Assembly: GCA_031551135.1 (NCBI GenBank)
Contig: JAVBOA010000027.1
Coordinates: 1 to 64,000, forward strand
Direction: 5' to 3'
DNA: 64,000 nucleotides
Origin: JAITVM01 sp031551135
GTDB taxonomy: Bacteria > Bacillota > Clostridia > Lachnospirales > JAITVM01
A program made the translations under genes and the position numbers. The notes beneath the pieces were generated by a model. That model ran no database searches. It saw nothing but the letters and a program-made list of their open reading frames with translations, and was not told where the DNA came from. Every line of letters starts with the position of its first letter. Within the stretch, counting starts at the first letter, position 1. Of this stretch, positions 28,063 through 36,135 are shown in pieces.

Positions 28063-28818
28063 TTAAAGCATCTTTTCCAGAATCATTATTGTTGCGTTGT
28101 CCTGAGAAACCATCCTTTTCTGTCTTATTCTTTCTAACAAGTCCTGACACTTGTCGTATGGGTGGTTTTCTTCCGAAAGTTTCCATATTATATCCATCTC
28201 CGTTAAACTATCCTGTGCGCCTTTGGTGCATAACATTGCAATGTCATTCATTTCAAGATAAATATTCCCTGTTTGCATATATGAGCTTTTACTGTCATTT
28301 AGTTTAAACATTTCGCCTTTTCTGTATAGGAATATTGGGCATTCTCCAATAGATGCGTAATATAGAATACTCTTATCAATTATAATCGCTGCTATGGCAG
28401 CACCTATTTTATTGCCGTAGATATTGTCGTTCAGGCGCATTGTTATTTGGTAAAACGACTTTTTGAAGAAGTTATTTATAGACATCTCTTTGTATACTCC
28501 ATCAATAAAATTTTTCTTCAAGATTTCTACGCTTATTACCGGTGCATATTTACCTATTTTTTTATTACCGATTCCATCTGCGATAACGGCTAGAATTGTA
28601 TTGTTTTTTGAATCATCTGCAAAAGCAAAGTAATCATTTTGATAATCTTTTTGACCAATTAATTGAGCATTGCCGATTCTGACACCGCTAGGCAAAATAT
28701 CTTCGCTATGATTTCTATATTTAAGCTTAGTCTTTAATAAAATAAAAATAAGACCAAACCCAAAAAATAAAATTAGAATAAATATTGGTTTAATCGAAAA
28801 TTCGATATTGTTAAACAT
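28063..28818 (-). CDS. PP2C-family protein phosphatase with N-terminal membrane anchor, 251 aa
   Basis: A transmembrane helix at about residues 9-28 precedes a PP2C domain. Q-N-D-Y-F-A-F supplies the first metal Asp, A-D-G-I-G the second, and S-Q-D-N-A-T-I-M the last. The usual SDG is T-K-G, so one metal ligand is missing and activity is uncertain. PP2C phosphatases reverse Ser/Thr phosphorylation read by FHA domains; two FHA proteins lie just upstream. In type VI systems PppA and Fha work this way. The partner kinase is not in this window. AAAGGAG lies five bases before ATG 28818. Confidence 0.75.
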   Translation of the reverse strand: MFNNIEFSIKPIFILILFFGFGLIFILLKTKLKYRNHSEDILPSGVRIGNAQLIGQKDYQNDYFAFADDSKNNTILAVIADGIGNKKIGKYAPVISVEILKKNFIDGVYKEMSINNFFKKSFYQITMRLNDNIYGNKIGAAIAAIIIDKSILYYASIGECPIFLYRKGEMFKLNDSKSSYMQTGNIYLEMNDIAMLCTKGAQDSLTEMDIIWKLSEENHPYDKCQDLLERIRQKRMVSQDNATIMILEKML

Positions 28819-28908
28819 TTTTTCTCCTTTATCAATTCCGCGAAAGATTAATGCCATTGTAGTTTCATTTTCTTGACTTTATAGACCGAAAGCATAAAAT
28901 ATATTTTT

Positions 28909-29451
28909 TTATAATTTTTCGCGTCCGCTCTCAATATCATCGATTTCAGACCATTCAAAGTTTTCGCCGCATAACGGAATAAACAAAAACTTACTTTTTC
29001 CAATTTCTATTGAATCGTAAGGCGCAAGTTCGACCGGCGAATATATTGCTTCTTCATTTACATAAACAAGCCCTTGAGTGTTTCCGGGTAATAATAGAGT
29101 CTTTCTTCTTTTCGGCTCATAAACAAAAACTGCGTGGTTACGTTTTGCAATGTAGTTATCGCCCAATACTTGAATATCCATGCCGTCTGCGCGTCCAAGA
29201 AAATTCTTTTCCGTAAGTATTCGATAATCTCTGCCTTTTGACGGACCATCTATACAAACAAGCCAGCCTGTTACCGGCTCCATCACTTCTAAATCGCCGA
29301 TATAAGGCATGCTGTCATTATAGTTTCCGTCTGCATCTTCAGCTGTGCTTCCATTTCTGTTTAGAATAACGGTTTTGTTACAATATGGACAGATGTTCCC
29401 ATACCTCCTCGAACTAAATAAATGACCTTCGGGACATCTTGTTAATGCCAT
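28909..29451 (-). CDS. FHA-domain protein with N-terminal zinc ribbon, 180 aa
   Basis: C-P-E-G-H at residues 6-10 and C-P-Y-C at 21-24 form a zinc-ribbon-like motif. An FHA domain follows (about 60-165), with F-L-G-R-A-D and R-N-H-A-V-F, the phosphothreonine-binding loops. The third classic motif (N-G) is replaced by a V-Y-V-N-E-E strand. It would read phosphorylated partners in the cytoplasm. ATG 29451 is eight bases after AGGAGGT; the ATG ten codons upstream precedes that site. Confidence 0.8.
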   Translation of the reverse strand: MALTRCPEGHLFSSRRYGNICPYCNKTVILNRNGSTAEDADGNYNDSMPYIGDLEVMEPVTGWLVCIDGPSKGRDYRILTEKNFLGRADGMDIQVLGDNYIAKRNHAVFVYEPKRRKTLLLPGNTQGLVYVNEEAIYSPVELAPYDSIEIGKSKFLFIPLCGENFEWSEIDDIESGREKL

Positions 29452-29501
29452 ACTTTCATACCTCCTGAAATACTTCTTCATGCGCTTTATGCATAAAAAA
29501 G

Positions 29502-29561
29502 TACGAATATAATCAAATCTTTGATGAGCGTTTTCTACTCATCGAACTAAAGTTATTTTAT
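29502..29561. repeat. Intercistronic repeat, copy 2 (pair with 8335-8392)
   Basis: This matches 8335-8392 over about 60 bases. Here the dyad is perfect: GATGAG and CTCATC are separated by nine bases. It overlaps the stop codon of the membrane FHA gene and precedes the zinc-ribbon FHA gene. Confidence 0.65.
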
Positions 29562-30130
29562 CTAACTAAAATCTTTGCCTTTGAAATATAGATTATATCT
29601 CCTTCATCAACTTTATAAGCTACCATAGGCTTTAGCCTTAAAGCGAATTCTTCGCCGTTTTTTTTGAGACCTACACCATTAGTAGAATTTAAGTCCTCTA
29701 TATACCAAAACCCGTTTGTAAAATTCAGCACAGCATGTTCATTAGATATAAACTTGCTATAATGTGTATCCCCCAGTTCAATATCTACATCTTTGGAGGT
29801 TGTCCCTTTGCCTATCAAAAATGATTTGACACCGTCGCAATACCATTCTTTCTCTTTTTCACCTTCATATGTAATCAAAATAAACCTTTTTATGTTTTTT
29901 TCTTCAAAATGAATCAGTGGATTTATCGAATTTACTTTATTTTTTTTATATTCAAATATGTACCAAACAACTAAAAGTAAAAGCAGTGCAATAGTTCCTA
30001 ATATCCTTATTGAGATATCTTTATTTATAAAATATAAGAAGAATATGAACACAGACATACAAAAAATAATAAAAACAGTTAATATATATGAAACCTTTCT
30101 CCTTAAGTTTTCATCAATCAGATAAATCAA
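29558..30130 (-). CDS. FHA-domain membrane protein, 190 aa
   Basis: Two transmembrane helices (about residues 14-35 and 42-60) are followed by a cytoplasmic FHA domain (about 85-190) with all expected motifs: I-G-K-G, S-x-x-H-A-V-L, and D-L-N-S-T-N-G. It would dock a phosphorylated partner at the membrane, as Fha/TagH do in type VI systems. The start is uncertain: TTG 30130 lies immediately after AAGGGG, too close for normal spacing, so a CTG or ATT a few codons in may be used. It begins five bases after the DnaJ gene. Confidence 0.78.
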   Translation of the reverse strand: MIYLIDENLRRKVSYILTVFIIFCMSVFIFFLYFINKDISIRILGTIALLLLLVVWYIFEYKKNKVNSINPLIHFEEKNIKRFILITYEGEKEKEWYCDGVKSFLIGKGTTSKDVDIELGDTHYSKFISNEHAVLNFTNGFWYIEDLNSTNGVGLKKNGEEFALRLKPMVAYKVDEGDIIYISKAKILVR

Positions 30131-30135
30131 CCCCT

Positions 30136-30576
30136 TTATTTTTTAAAACCGTTCTTTCCAAATATCGCTTCAAAAGCATCTTTTGTTTTCATAGGTTTGA
30201 CTTTGCTATTTTTCTTCAGTTCCGGTGAATCACTATTTGGATTGAAGCCAAAAAAACTTTCAAAAGCATTAGATGTATGTACAAAATCTTGCATCTTGTT
30301 TTTAGGATTATAAGTTTTTGAACTTGCCGAACTTTTTTCATTTTGATGTGATTCTTCTGTGTTGCTGCCAAACATACGATTATCATATTCAGCTTTTTTA
30401 CTTTCATCACTCAAAATACTGTATGCCTCATTTATTTGTTTAAAAATTTCTTCCGATTTTTTGTCTCCCGGATTAACATCAGGGTGATATTTTTTTGCTA
30501 ATTTTCGAAATGATTTTTTTATTTCGTCTGAGGTAGCAGTTCTTTCGATTTGTAAGGTTTTGTAGTAATCAATCAT
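30136..30576 (-). CDS. DnaJ-domain protein, 146 aa
   Basis: An N-terminal J domain (residues 1-62) has the signature Y-H-P-D-V-N-P-G with the HPD tripeptide that activates Hsp70 ATPases. The rest is low-complexity, Ser/Lys/Asn-rich, with two short F-E-S-F-F-G-F and F-E-A-I-F-G-K segments like the GF region. It lacks the zinc-finger and client-binding domains of full DnaJ, so it is a dedicated co-chaperone. The Hsp70-like ATPase at 21038-23695 is its likely partner. ATG 30576 follows AGAGG. Confidence 0.82.
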   Translation of the reverse strand: MIDYYKTLQIERTATSDEIKKSFRKLAKKYHPDVNPGDKKSEEIFKQINEAYSILSDESKKAEYDNRMFGSNTEESHQNEKSSASSKTYNPKNKMQDFVHTSNAFESFFGFNPNSDSPELKKNSKVKPMKTKDAFEAIFGKNGFKK

Positions 30577-30649
30577 TTTGTGAACCTCTTTTAACATACA
30601 GCAGTTTCATTTTTTACTTTCTAAAAGATTTTGTTTTAGAGTCATATAA

Positions 30650-30761
30650 TACTATTTTCATTTTGATAAGTAGAAAAAAATTTTTCACAGCGGAGCGTTT
30701 CGCGCAATGTTTCTAGCGCGAAATGAAATATTTTTTTCTATCCTTTATATTGAAAATAGTA
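30650..30761. repeat. Palindromic transposable element, copy 3 (subfamily B)
   Basis: A 112-bp element with ends TACTATTTTCA and TGAAAATAGTA, flanked by TAA on both sides. It separates the sheath/tube pair from the DnaJ gene. Confidence 0.87.
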
Positions 30762-30819
30762 TAAAATCAAGAAAAATCAAACCGCATTACAATCAATATA
30801 TTTTTTTAAAATGCCATAA

Positions 30820-30891
30820 GAGCCGTTCCTTTTATTTCGCCAAAACAAAATAAATGAACGGCTCCCAAAATGTTTTGCTAAGAAGCAAAAC
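30820..30891 (-). terminator. Two hairpins after the tube gene
   Basis: GAGCCGTTC (30820-30828) pairs with GAACGGCTC (30856-30864), and GTTTTGC (30872-30878) pairs with GCAAAAC (30885-30891). They follow the tube stop codon on the minus strand. The U-tract after the first is imperfect, so it may be a partial terminator or an mRNA stabiliser. Either would raise tube protein above the downstream genes. Confidence 0.6.
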
Positions 30892-30910
30892 GGAGTTCTT
30901 GTTAGGATTT

Positions 30911-31336
30911 TTAGAAACCGTAGCCGCCTTCAATGGTTGTAGCTTCAAATTTGTCTTTTTTCTGCCTAATTACAAGATGAAATGTACCTGCACCTTCGGT
31001 ATCAAAGTAGTGCTCTGTATAATCCACAACAAATGCATTTGGAAAATGTACTTTTCTTACTATTTGATTAGCAACGACAACTTCTACCGTAGCTTTTCTA
31101 TAACTATCCGAACTCTCCGCTCTAACGCAAGACCATTTCGCTATTTTCATAGTGTCGTCTGCAACTTCACCATCAACAGCAGTTAATATTTTACCTTCAA
31201 GAATCATTGTATTAACAACATCTGTGGAACGTGCATTTGAATCATCCGGTGTATCAGTTATAAATTTGCACGAAACTATACTATGTTCATCCAAATTAAT
31301 TGTTTCGGCACCTTCGATTTTTAATCTCAAACCCAT
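30911..31336 (-). CDS. Hcp-like inner-tube protein, 141 aa
   Basis: The protein is small, soluble and beta-rich, directly downstream of the sheath candidate, the order seen in most contractile systems. It opens MGLRLKIEG and carries I-A-K-W-S followed by S-D-S-Y-R, then F-H-L-V-I-R-Q-K-K-D-K-F near the end. The same pattern occurs in the paralogue at 5903-6313 and in the first 130 residues of both cargo proteins. AAGGAGG lies eight bases before ATG 31336. Two hairpins follow it, fitting a highly expressed structural subunit. Homology to Hcp itself is inferred from size, order and paralogue context. Confidence 0.65.
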   Translation of the reverse strand: MGLRLKIEGAETINLDEHSIVSCKFITDTPDDSNARSTDVVNTMILEGKILTAVDGEVADDTMKIAKWSCVRAESSDSYRKATVEVVVANQIVRKVHFPNAFVVDYTEHYFDTEGAGTFHLVIRQKKDKFEATTIEGGYGF

Positions 31337-31489
31337 GGATTTTCCTCCTTTCATTATGTATATTCACACAAATTATAGTTCTGTGTGTAATGACGATTCG
31401 CGTTCTAAAAGAATTGTAACGCGTTTAGAAAAAGCGAACCAGTATATAGATAACACATTTCTGTGTTCCTACTGTGTTAAGAAATTAAT

Positions 31490-33655
31490 TTATGCAAATT
31501 TCGCGTTTTTATTTAAGATAATTTCAAGGTTTTTAGTATTACCTCCAAAATTGATATCAACATTACAAATATTATATTCTTCTTCAATTTTATAGCCCAT
31601 ATCGTCATGCGGCAGCATGATCGAATTAATAAATCCTGTCTTACTCAGCCACATACTTCTTTGGCTTTGAGGATTTGCACTAAAGAAGAAAACAACATTG
31701 TCATGTTTATAATCGCTGGTCTGAGCCCGCATCATTCTTGAAACGTAAGTCGCTGTGAGTGTTTTATATATACTTTCGTATTCGTTTTCAACAAGCTGCA
31801 TACTTCGGCATTTATAAACAGTTATTTGACGCAAGTCTTTACCATCAACTTGATTATTATCACTTGAAAAAACAAATCCAAAGTTTCTATTATTGATTGT
31901 GTCTTTTATACTGTTTGTATATCCGCTTATTTCTTTTGCTAAAGTTGTCGGCACTTTGAGCGCATAATTAGAAGCTTCGAGATCAAATCTAACTCCCGGA
32001 TAATCTTTGGTAACATTTTTAAATCTTGTACGCAAAAATTCTGGGCACTGATAGGAAGCAGTTATTCCGGCAGCTACATAACTTGCAGGTATATATACGC
32101 CTTCAATCCAAATTTTCAAAATATCCTTTTTCTCTTGAGAAATTTCTGCGCCTTCTTCAGTTGCAACTAAATATGAATCTAAAATTAACCCTGATTTGTT
32201 TTTTGGAACGATACTCATATTAGGCAAACACGGAATTGCATATTCGCTATATTCTTTTCGAGTAAGAACCTGAGTTCGGTCTATGTAGTCATCAACACCC
32301 TTAGTCGCAACGGCTGTAAATGATGTTTCTTCACAAGTTTCAAAACTAAAAAATGTTTGAATCTTATAATCACAAATGCCATATAGTAAAGATGTAAGAT
32401 TTTCCATTAAGTTGATATCAGATTTAGCGACTTTTTTATTTCCTTTAAAACGTTCACGCGTTAGTTTTACATTGTTTTCTAAGTTAAATTCGATATCTCC
32501 CACAATTCCGAACCAAATGGTATTGCGAAAGTCATTTTTATTATTGACAGTATTGAGATATACTTGCAGTCTTGGTAAATAACTGCTTTTCGTAAGCATA
32601 TCAAGTTTGTTGTTGCAAACAAGCATGGAAGGCATCATGCCTTTGTTTTTAGATTTATACTGATCAAAAAATATGTAGACACCAAGAAGTTTTTCAATCA
32701 GTGGTTTTGCTACTTTTATAAAATCATTTTTTGTCTCTTGGTAAAATGAAAGATAGTTGTTATAATTCTCTACTTCTTTCGGTACATCTAAATCAGCAGA
32801 ATTTGTTATTGGAAGCGGGCAAAATGTGCGTACAACTAATTGTGCCACATAATCTGTTGGATTTTCATTAACACTTTCATAGTCATCTCTAAATGCTTGA
32901 ACAAGTGCATTATTTGCGTTCTCTTCAGCAATCATAAGCTCTGTTGATTCGGATTTCGGCCGTTCAATGATTTTCAGTTCACCTTCTTCTCCCATTGTAA
33001 GCTGACCGGCTATAAATTTTTCTGCCCGGTCATTTTCATTAGCACGACCGGCTAACAGCCTTTGCTTACAATCATCAATAGCAAGTGGAAGCATTGCCAT
33101 AATATTGTTATATGTTTTGCTCGCTTCTTCAAATTTTATATTCAATTTGTCAGCTACATCAAGACGAAGAGGATCGCCGTCATCAAGTTTTTCGTACTCA
33201 GAGTAAAGATAATGTATTTCTTTTCTGGTAAAACGAATATCATCCATGACTTTTTTAGGTGAAATCATATCCAAGATTCTATCGAATCTAAAGTCAACAT
33301 TTTCAATTCCTTGTGAACGTTTAGTTTGTATCATTGTTAGCAGCATTTTGATAAAATCATTATTTCGGTCAAGCGGAATTTCTTGAATACAATCTTCCGG
33401 TATCGCTGTTGGTTTTTTTAATGTATAAATAACTTTCTGATTTGCGGCATTGAAAAAGCTATAGATAGTCGGCTCAAACTTATCCAGAAATTCGTCGAAA
33501 GACTTCACAAGCAAATGACCGTTTATTTCTTTAACCTTGTCATCATCTACACTTTCAAGACCTTTTACATCACCAACTAAAGTCAGTAAATCAAGTTTTT
33601 CGGGATTAATTTCGTCAAACAAAATAGTTCTGTTTGTTTGTTCAATTATTTCCAT
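31490..33655 (-). CDS. Contractile sheath candidate, 721 aa
   Basis: This is a large soluble protein without signal peptide or membrane segments, mixed helix and strand, encoded immediately upstream of the tube gene. Segments such as I-P-A-S-Y-V-A-A-G-I near residue 540, followed by R-F-K-N-V-x-x-x-Y-P-G-V-R, are reminiscent of sheath proteins. Its length equals a TssB and TssC pair fused together. GGAGG is well placed before ATG 33655. Assignment rests mainly on order and size; I recognise no firm signature. Confirmation needs structure prediction against TssBC, VipAB or eCIS sheaths. Confidence 0.55.
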   Translation of the reverse strand: MEIIEQTNRTILFDEINPEKLDLLTLVGDVKGLESVDDDKVKEINGHLLVKSFDEFLDKFEPTIYSFFNAANQKVIYTLKKPTAIPEDCIQEIPLDRNNDFIKMLLTMIQTKRSQGIENVDFRFDRILDMISPKKVMDDIRFTRKEIHYLYSEYEKLDDGDPLRLDVADKLNIKFEEASKTYNNIMAMLPLAIDDCKQRLLAGRANENDRAEKFIAGQLTMGEEGELKIIERPKSESTELMIAEENANNALVQAFRDDYESVNENPTDYVAQLVVRTFCPLPITNSADLDVPKEVENYNNYLSFYQETKNDFIKVAKPLIEKLLGVYIFFDQYKSKNKGMMPSMLVCNNKLDMLTKSSYLPRLQVYLNTVNNKNDFRNTIWFGIVGDIEFNLENNVKLTRERFKGNKKVAKSDINLMENLTSLLYGICDYKIQTFFSFETCEETSFTAVATKGVDDYIDRTQVLTRKEYSEYAIPCLPNMSIVPKNKSGLILDSYLVATEEGAEISQEKKDILKIWIEGVYIPASYVAAGITASYQCPEFLRTRFKNVTKDYPGVRFDLEASNYALKVPTTLAKEISGYTNSIKDTINNRNFGFVFSSDNNQVDGKDLRQITVYKCRSMQLVENEYESIYKTLTATYVSRMMRAQTSDYKHDNVVFFFSANPQSQRSMWLSKTGFINSIMLPHDDMGYKIEEEYNICNVDINFGGNTKNLEIILNKNAKFA

Positions 33656-33709
33656 AGAATTCCTCCGTGATTATGATAAATAATTTTCAAATATGTTTAT
33701 TGTTACTGA

Positions 33710-33819
33710 TACTAATTCCCATTCAATTTGTAGAAAAAATTTTTCACAGCGAAGCGTTCCGTGCAATGCTTCAAGCACGGAATGAAATATTTTTTCTATT
33801 CTTTAAAAGGGAAATAGTA
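33710..33819. repeat. Palindromic transposable element, copy 4 (subfamily A)
   Basis: A 110-bp element flanked by TGA on both sides. The inner stem is CCGTGC with GCACGG instead of CCGCGC with GCGCGG: both arms changed together. It lies between agrD and the sheath gene. Confidence 0.87.
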
Positions 33820-33893
33820 TGAGACCAAAATCACACAATAAACATCTAGTGGAGCTGTTTATACTATTTCCATTCTAAAACATAGAATTGGTA

Positions 33894-34046
33894 CTAATTA
33901 CTTTTTTGTTTTTTCAGAGCTTGTGGGATTTTTGGCTCATAAGATACAAAAAGGCAAAGCTTTGATGCTGATTTTTCAGCCGCAAAATTTAATCCTCTTG
34001 CTGTTAATTTCAGTAATTCTTGTTTTAAATTTTTTTCTTGTTTCAT
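33894..34046 (-). CDS. agrD: AgrD-type cyclic lactone autoinducer precursor, 50 aa
   Basis: This is a typical AgrD: an amphipathic leader, then K-L-C-L-F-V-S, then the conserved recognition tail Y-E-P-K-I-P-Q-A-L. By analogy with clostridial AIPs (C. perfringens uses a Cys-Leu-Trp-Phe-Thr ring), the mature signal is probably a thiolactone on Cys31 closing over C-L-F-V-S. AgrB cleaves the C-terminal tail and forms the ring. ATG 34046 overlaps the agrB stop by four bases. A weak dyad follows the stop codon (33862-33893). Confidence 0.88.
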   Translation of the reverse strand: MKQEKNLKQELLKLTARGLNFAAEKSASKLCLFVSYEPKIPQALKKQKSN

Positions 34047-34633
34047 AAATAATCCACACCTTTCTTTAATATTAAGATATAATTTATAAAGCTTAAAATA
34101 GCTGCTGCCATTAAAGCGCAAACCAATGTAAAACAAAAATCTATAAATTCGAAATTTATACATGCAATAACTAAAACGTTATTCAAAAATAGAATTCGTA
34201 AAAGCTTTTTTTTGCATATTTTTAATTCATCTTTTGTTTTGGGATTTATTATGCTTTGTGATGGAGCAAACAATATTAATAAGCAATCCATTGTTATCAT
34301 TAGCATCCAGCATAGATGTGTTTTTAAGTCAATAGGCAGAAAATTCAGCAAAGTTAATACGATTATACAAATGCTTATAGAGCATAAGTAACATCGAAAA
34401 CGAGTTTTTGCATGGTATCCGCCGCTATAATTTCTCAATAAACGGTACGATACAAGAAAAATTGCTATTTCAAAGAGTCTGCCAAATATATATCCTAAAA
34501 GTATGCACGAAATTAATGTGGCTAATGACATTAAAACTACTTCTGCTCCGTAAATATAAACATCCTCTTCATCTTTAGAGATAATACCGTTTTCATATAA
34601 AATAAATGCTATATGTTTTGTTAAATATATCAA
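34043..34633 (-). CDS. agrB: AgrB-type autoinducer-processing membrane protease, 196 aa
   Basis: A polytopic membrane protein with the AgrB catalytic pair: R-N-Y-S-G-G-Y-H-A-K (His74) and F-R-C (Cys81). It removes the AgrD tail and forms the thiolactone. I place the start at TTG 34633, eight bases after AGGTGG; a GTG at 34645 overlaps that site. The gene is coupled to agrD. Two direct repeats lie 70-105 bp upstream and are probably AgrA-binding sites. Confidence 0.9.
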   Translation of the reverse strand: MIYLTKHIAFILYENGIISKDEEDVYIYGAEVVLMSLATLISCILLGYIFGRLFEIAIFLVSYRLLRNYSGGYHAKTRFRCYLCSISICIIVLTLLNFLPIDLKTHLCWMLMITMDCLLILFAPSQSIINPKTKDELKICKKKLLRILFLNNVLVIACINFEFIDFCFTLVCALMAAAILSFINYILILKKGVDYL

Positions 34634-34703
34634 TTTATTTTCCACCTTATAGTAATTTATGATATATTTACATCATACAACATATTTTTCATTTGTAAAT
34701 AGC

Positions 34704-34736
34704 TTACGTCGGAATGACCATTTTTACGTCGGAATG
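34704..34736 (-). promoter_or_regulatory. Direct repeats, candidate AgrA/LytTR boxes upstream of agrB
   Basis: TTACGTCGGAATG occurs at 34704-34716 and again at 34724-34736, a 20-bp step, close to two helical turns. LytTR regulators such as AgrA bind tandem sites spaced this way. The repeats lie between agrC and agrB, upstream of the agrBD operon. Confidence 0.6.
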
Positions 34737-34787
34737 TTTCATTTTATTACATTTAATTCACTAATAATACATTTTTTTACATTAATA

Positions 34788-36131
34788 TTATGAAATATGA
34801 TTAATAATATTTTTCGAATAGGCCCTCAGCATGATAGTTGTTACAAATAAGTAGTTAGCATAATCGATGTCGATTGCTCCATCATAATTTGATACTATTT
34901 TTTCTATACTTATCATTCCTATTCCATGACTAAAACGATTCTTTTTGTTACTTATAAATACTTTATTTTTAACTACCGGTTCTTCTGCATAAGTATTCTC
35001 AAGTTTCAATAAAAGAAAATACCCATTTCTTTTTATATCAAGGCGAATTCTTTTAGCACTTCCGGATTGAACTTTTTCTATTGCCTCCAAAGCATTATCT
35101 AACAAATTTCCCAATAATGAGCATATTTCTATTTTTGACAACATAATATCTTCATAGAATATACCTCTTACTTCAAATTCAATATCATTCTTCTTAGCAA
35201 TCAATAATTTTTGGTTTATGATAACATTTGCTATTTCGTTTTCTACATCAATAATTCCGCTGTTTTTTATCAATTTTTCGTATTCCAATATATGCTCCAT
35301 TGATTTTTTATAAGTTTTATCTCTATAATCATTCTTCCAGCTTAAAATATTATGTTTCAAATCATGACTCAAGATTCGAAGTATCTTGTTAGATTCCTCC
35401 GTTTGAATTAAATATTTCTCAATCATATCTTTTTGATACTCAATCATGTCGGCGGTTTGATTGGTTTCGATGTAATTAGATAACTGATAATAAAAATAGT
35501 AAACTGAAATATAAAATATCAGTATTATAAGCATTGCTATAATTACGAGCAGATTTAGAATAGGAAAAAATTTATTGTCTAAAAAGCCGATCTCTAAAAT
35601 TAAGATTGTAGTACATAACATAAAAGAAAAAATCAACAAAAATATATACCAGAATTTTAAAGGCAAGATAGTCTTCTTTTCGTTTTTGAAATGCAAAATA
35701 AGTGTTATTATCGTAATTTGAATAATTTTCGCAATACAAATCATTGCCAGCCTCATGTTACCTTCTTCCAGTACTATAGTCCAAGGGATTGAATAATTAA
35801 CTACAGATACAATCACTGATGCGATAGCATCGGATATTAAAAGAGCGATGATGTACAAAATACTGTAAATAATACGGTACTTTATGTTTTCTGAAAAAAA
35901 GATAATCGATATAACAATGACTAAAAATATGGAAAATAAGGACTTCCACGCTGCAAAAATCGTTATATAGGTTACCAAAGTTACAATTATTATTGCAACA
36001 ATCATTGCCAAATAAATATGTACTCTCTCAAAAATTTCATTAACTCCCAGCTTTTTATTGCAAAAAAAGAATAATAGCCCGATATCTATCGCAGACATAA
36101 GCGTTTCAATAAACAACCACAAAAAATTCAT
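34788..36131 (-). CDS. agrC: AgrC-type sensor histidine kinase, 447 aa
   Basis: About six N-terminal membrane helices (residues 1 to about 215) are followed by a GHKL kinase domain. The phospho-acceptor box is L-S-H-D-L-K-H-N, the N box is L-L-D-N-A-L-E-A and the G box is H-G-I-G. This is the HPK10 class that senses cyclic peptides. ATG 36131 lies four bases after the agrA stop, with AGAGG upstream, so agrA and agrC form one operon. The ligand is presumably the product of agrBD next door. Confidence 0.88.
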   Translation of the reverse strand: MNFLWLFIETLMSAIDIGLLFFFCNKKLGVNEIFERVHIYLAMIVAIIIVTLVTYITIFAAWKSLFSIFLVIVISIIFFSENIKYRIIYSILYIIALLISDAIASVIVSVVNYSIPWTIVLEEGNMRLAMICIAKIIQITIITLILHFKNEKKTILPLKFWYIFLLIFSFMLCTTILILEIGFLDNKFFPILNLLVIIAMLIILIFYISVYYFYYQLSNYIETNQTADMIEYQKDMIEKYLIQTEESNKILRILSHDLKHNILSWKNDYRDKTYKKSMEHILEYEKLIKNSGIIDVENEIANVIINQKLLIAKKNDIEFEVRGIFYEDIMLSKIEICSLLGNLLDNALEAIEKVQSGSAKRIRLDIKRNGYFLLLKLENTYAEEPVVKNKVFISNKKNRFSHGIGMISIEKIVSNYDGAIDIDYANYLFVTTIMLRAYSKNIINHIS

Positions 36132-36135
36132 ATTT

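Noticed and set aside
28063..28186. A 124-bp overlap between the two PP2C genes
   Set aside because: The extra N-terminal codons are low complexity and antisense-like. An ATG at 28051 gives a normal 11-bp gap and starts just before the PP2C fold.
33862..33896. Dyad after agrD as a terminator or element relic
   Set aside because: The stem is imperfect and has no clear U-tract; it begins like the element family but lacks a matching end, so no call is made.
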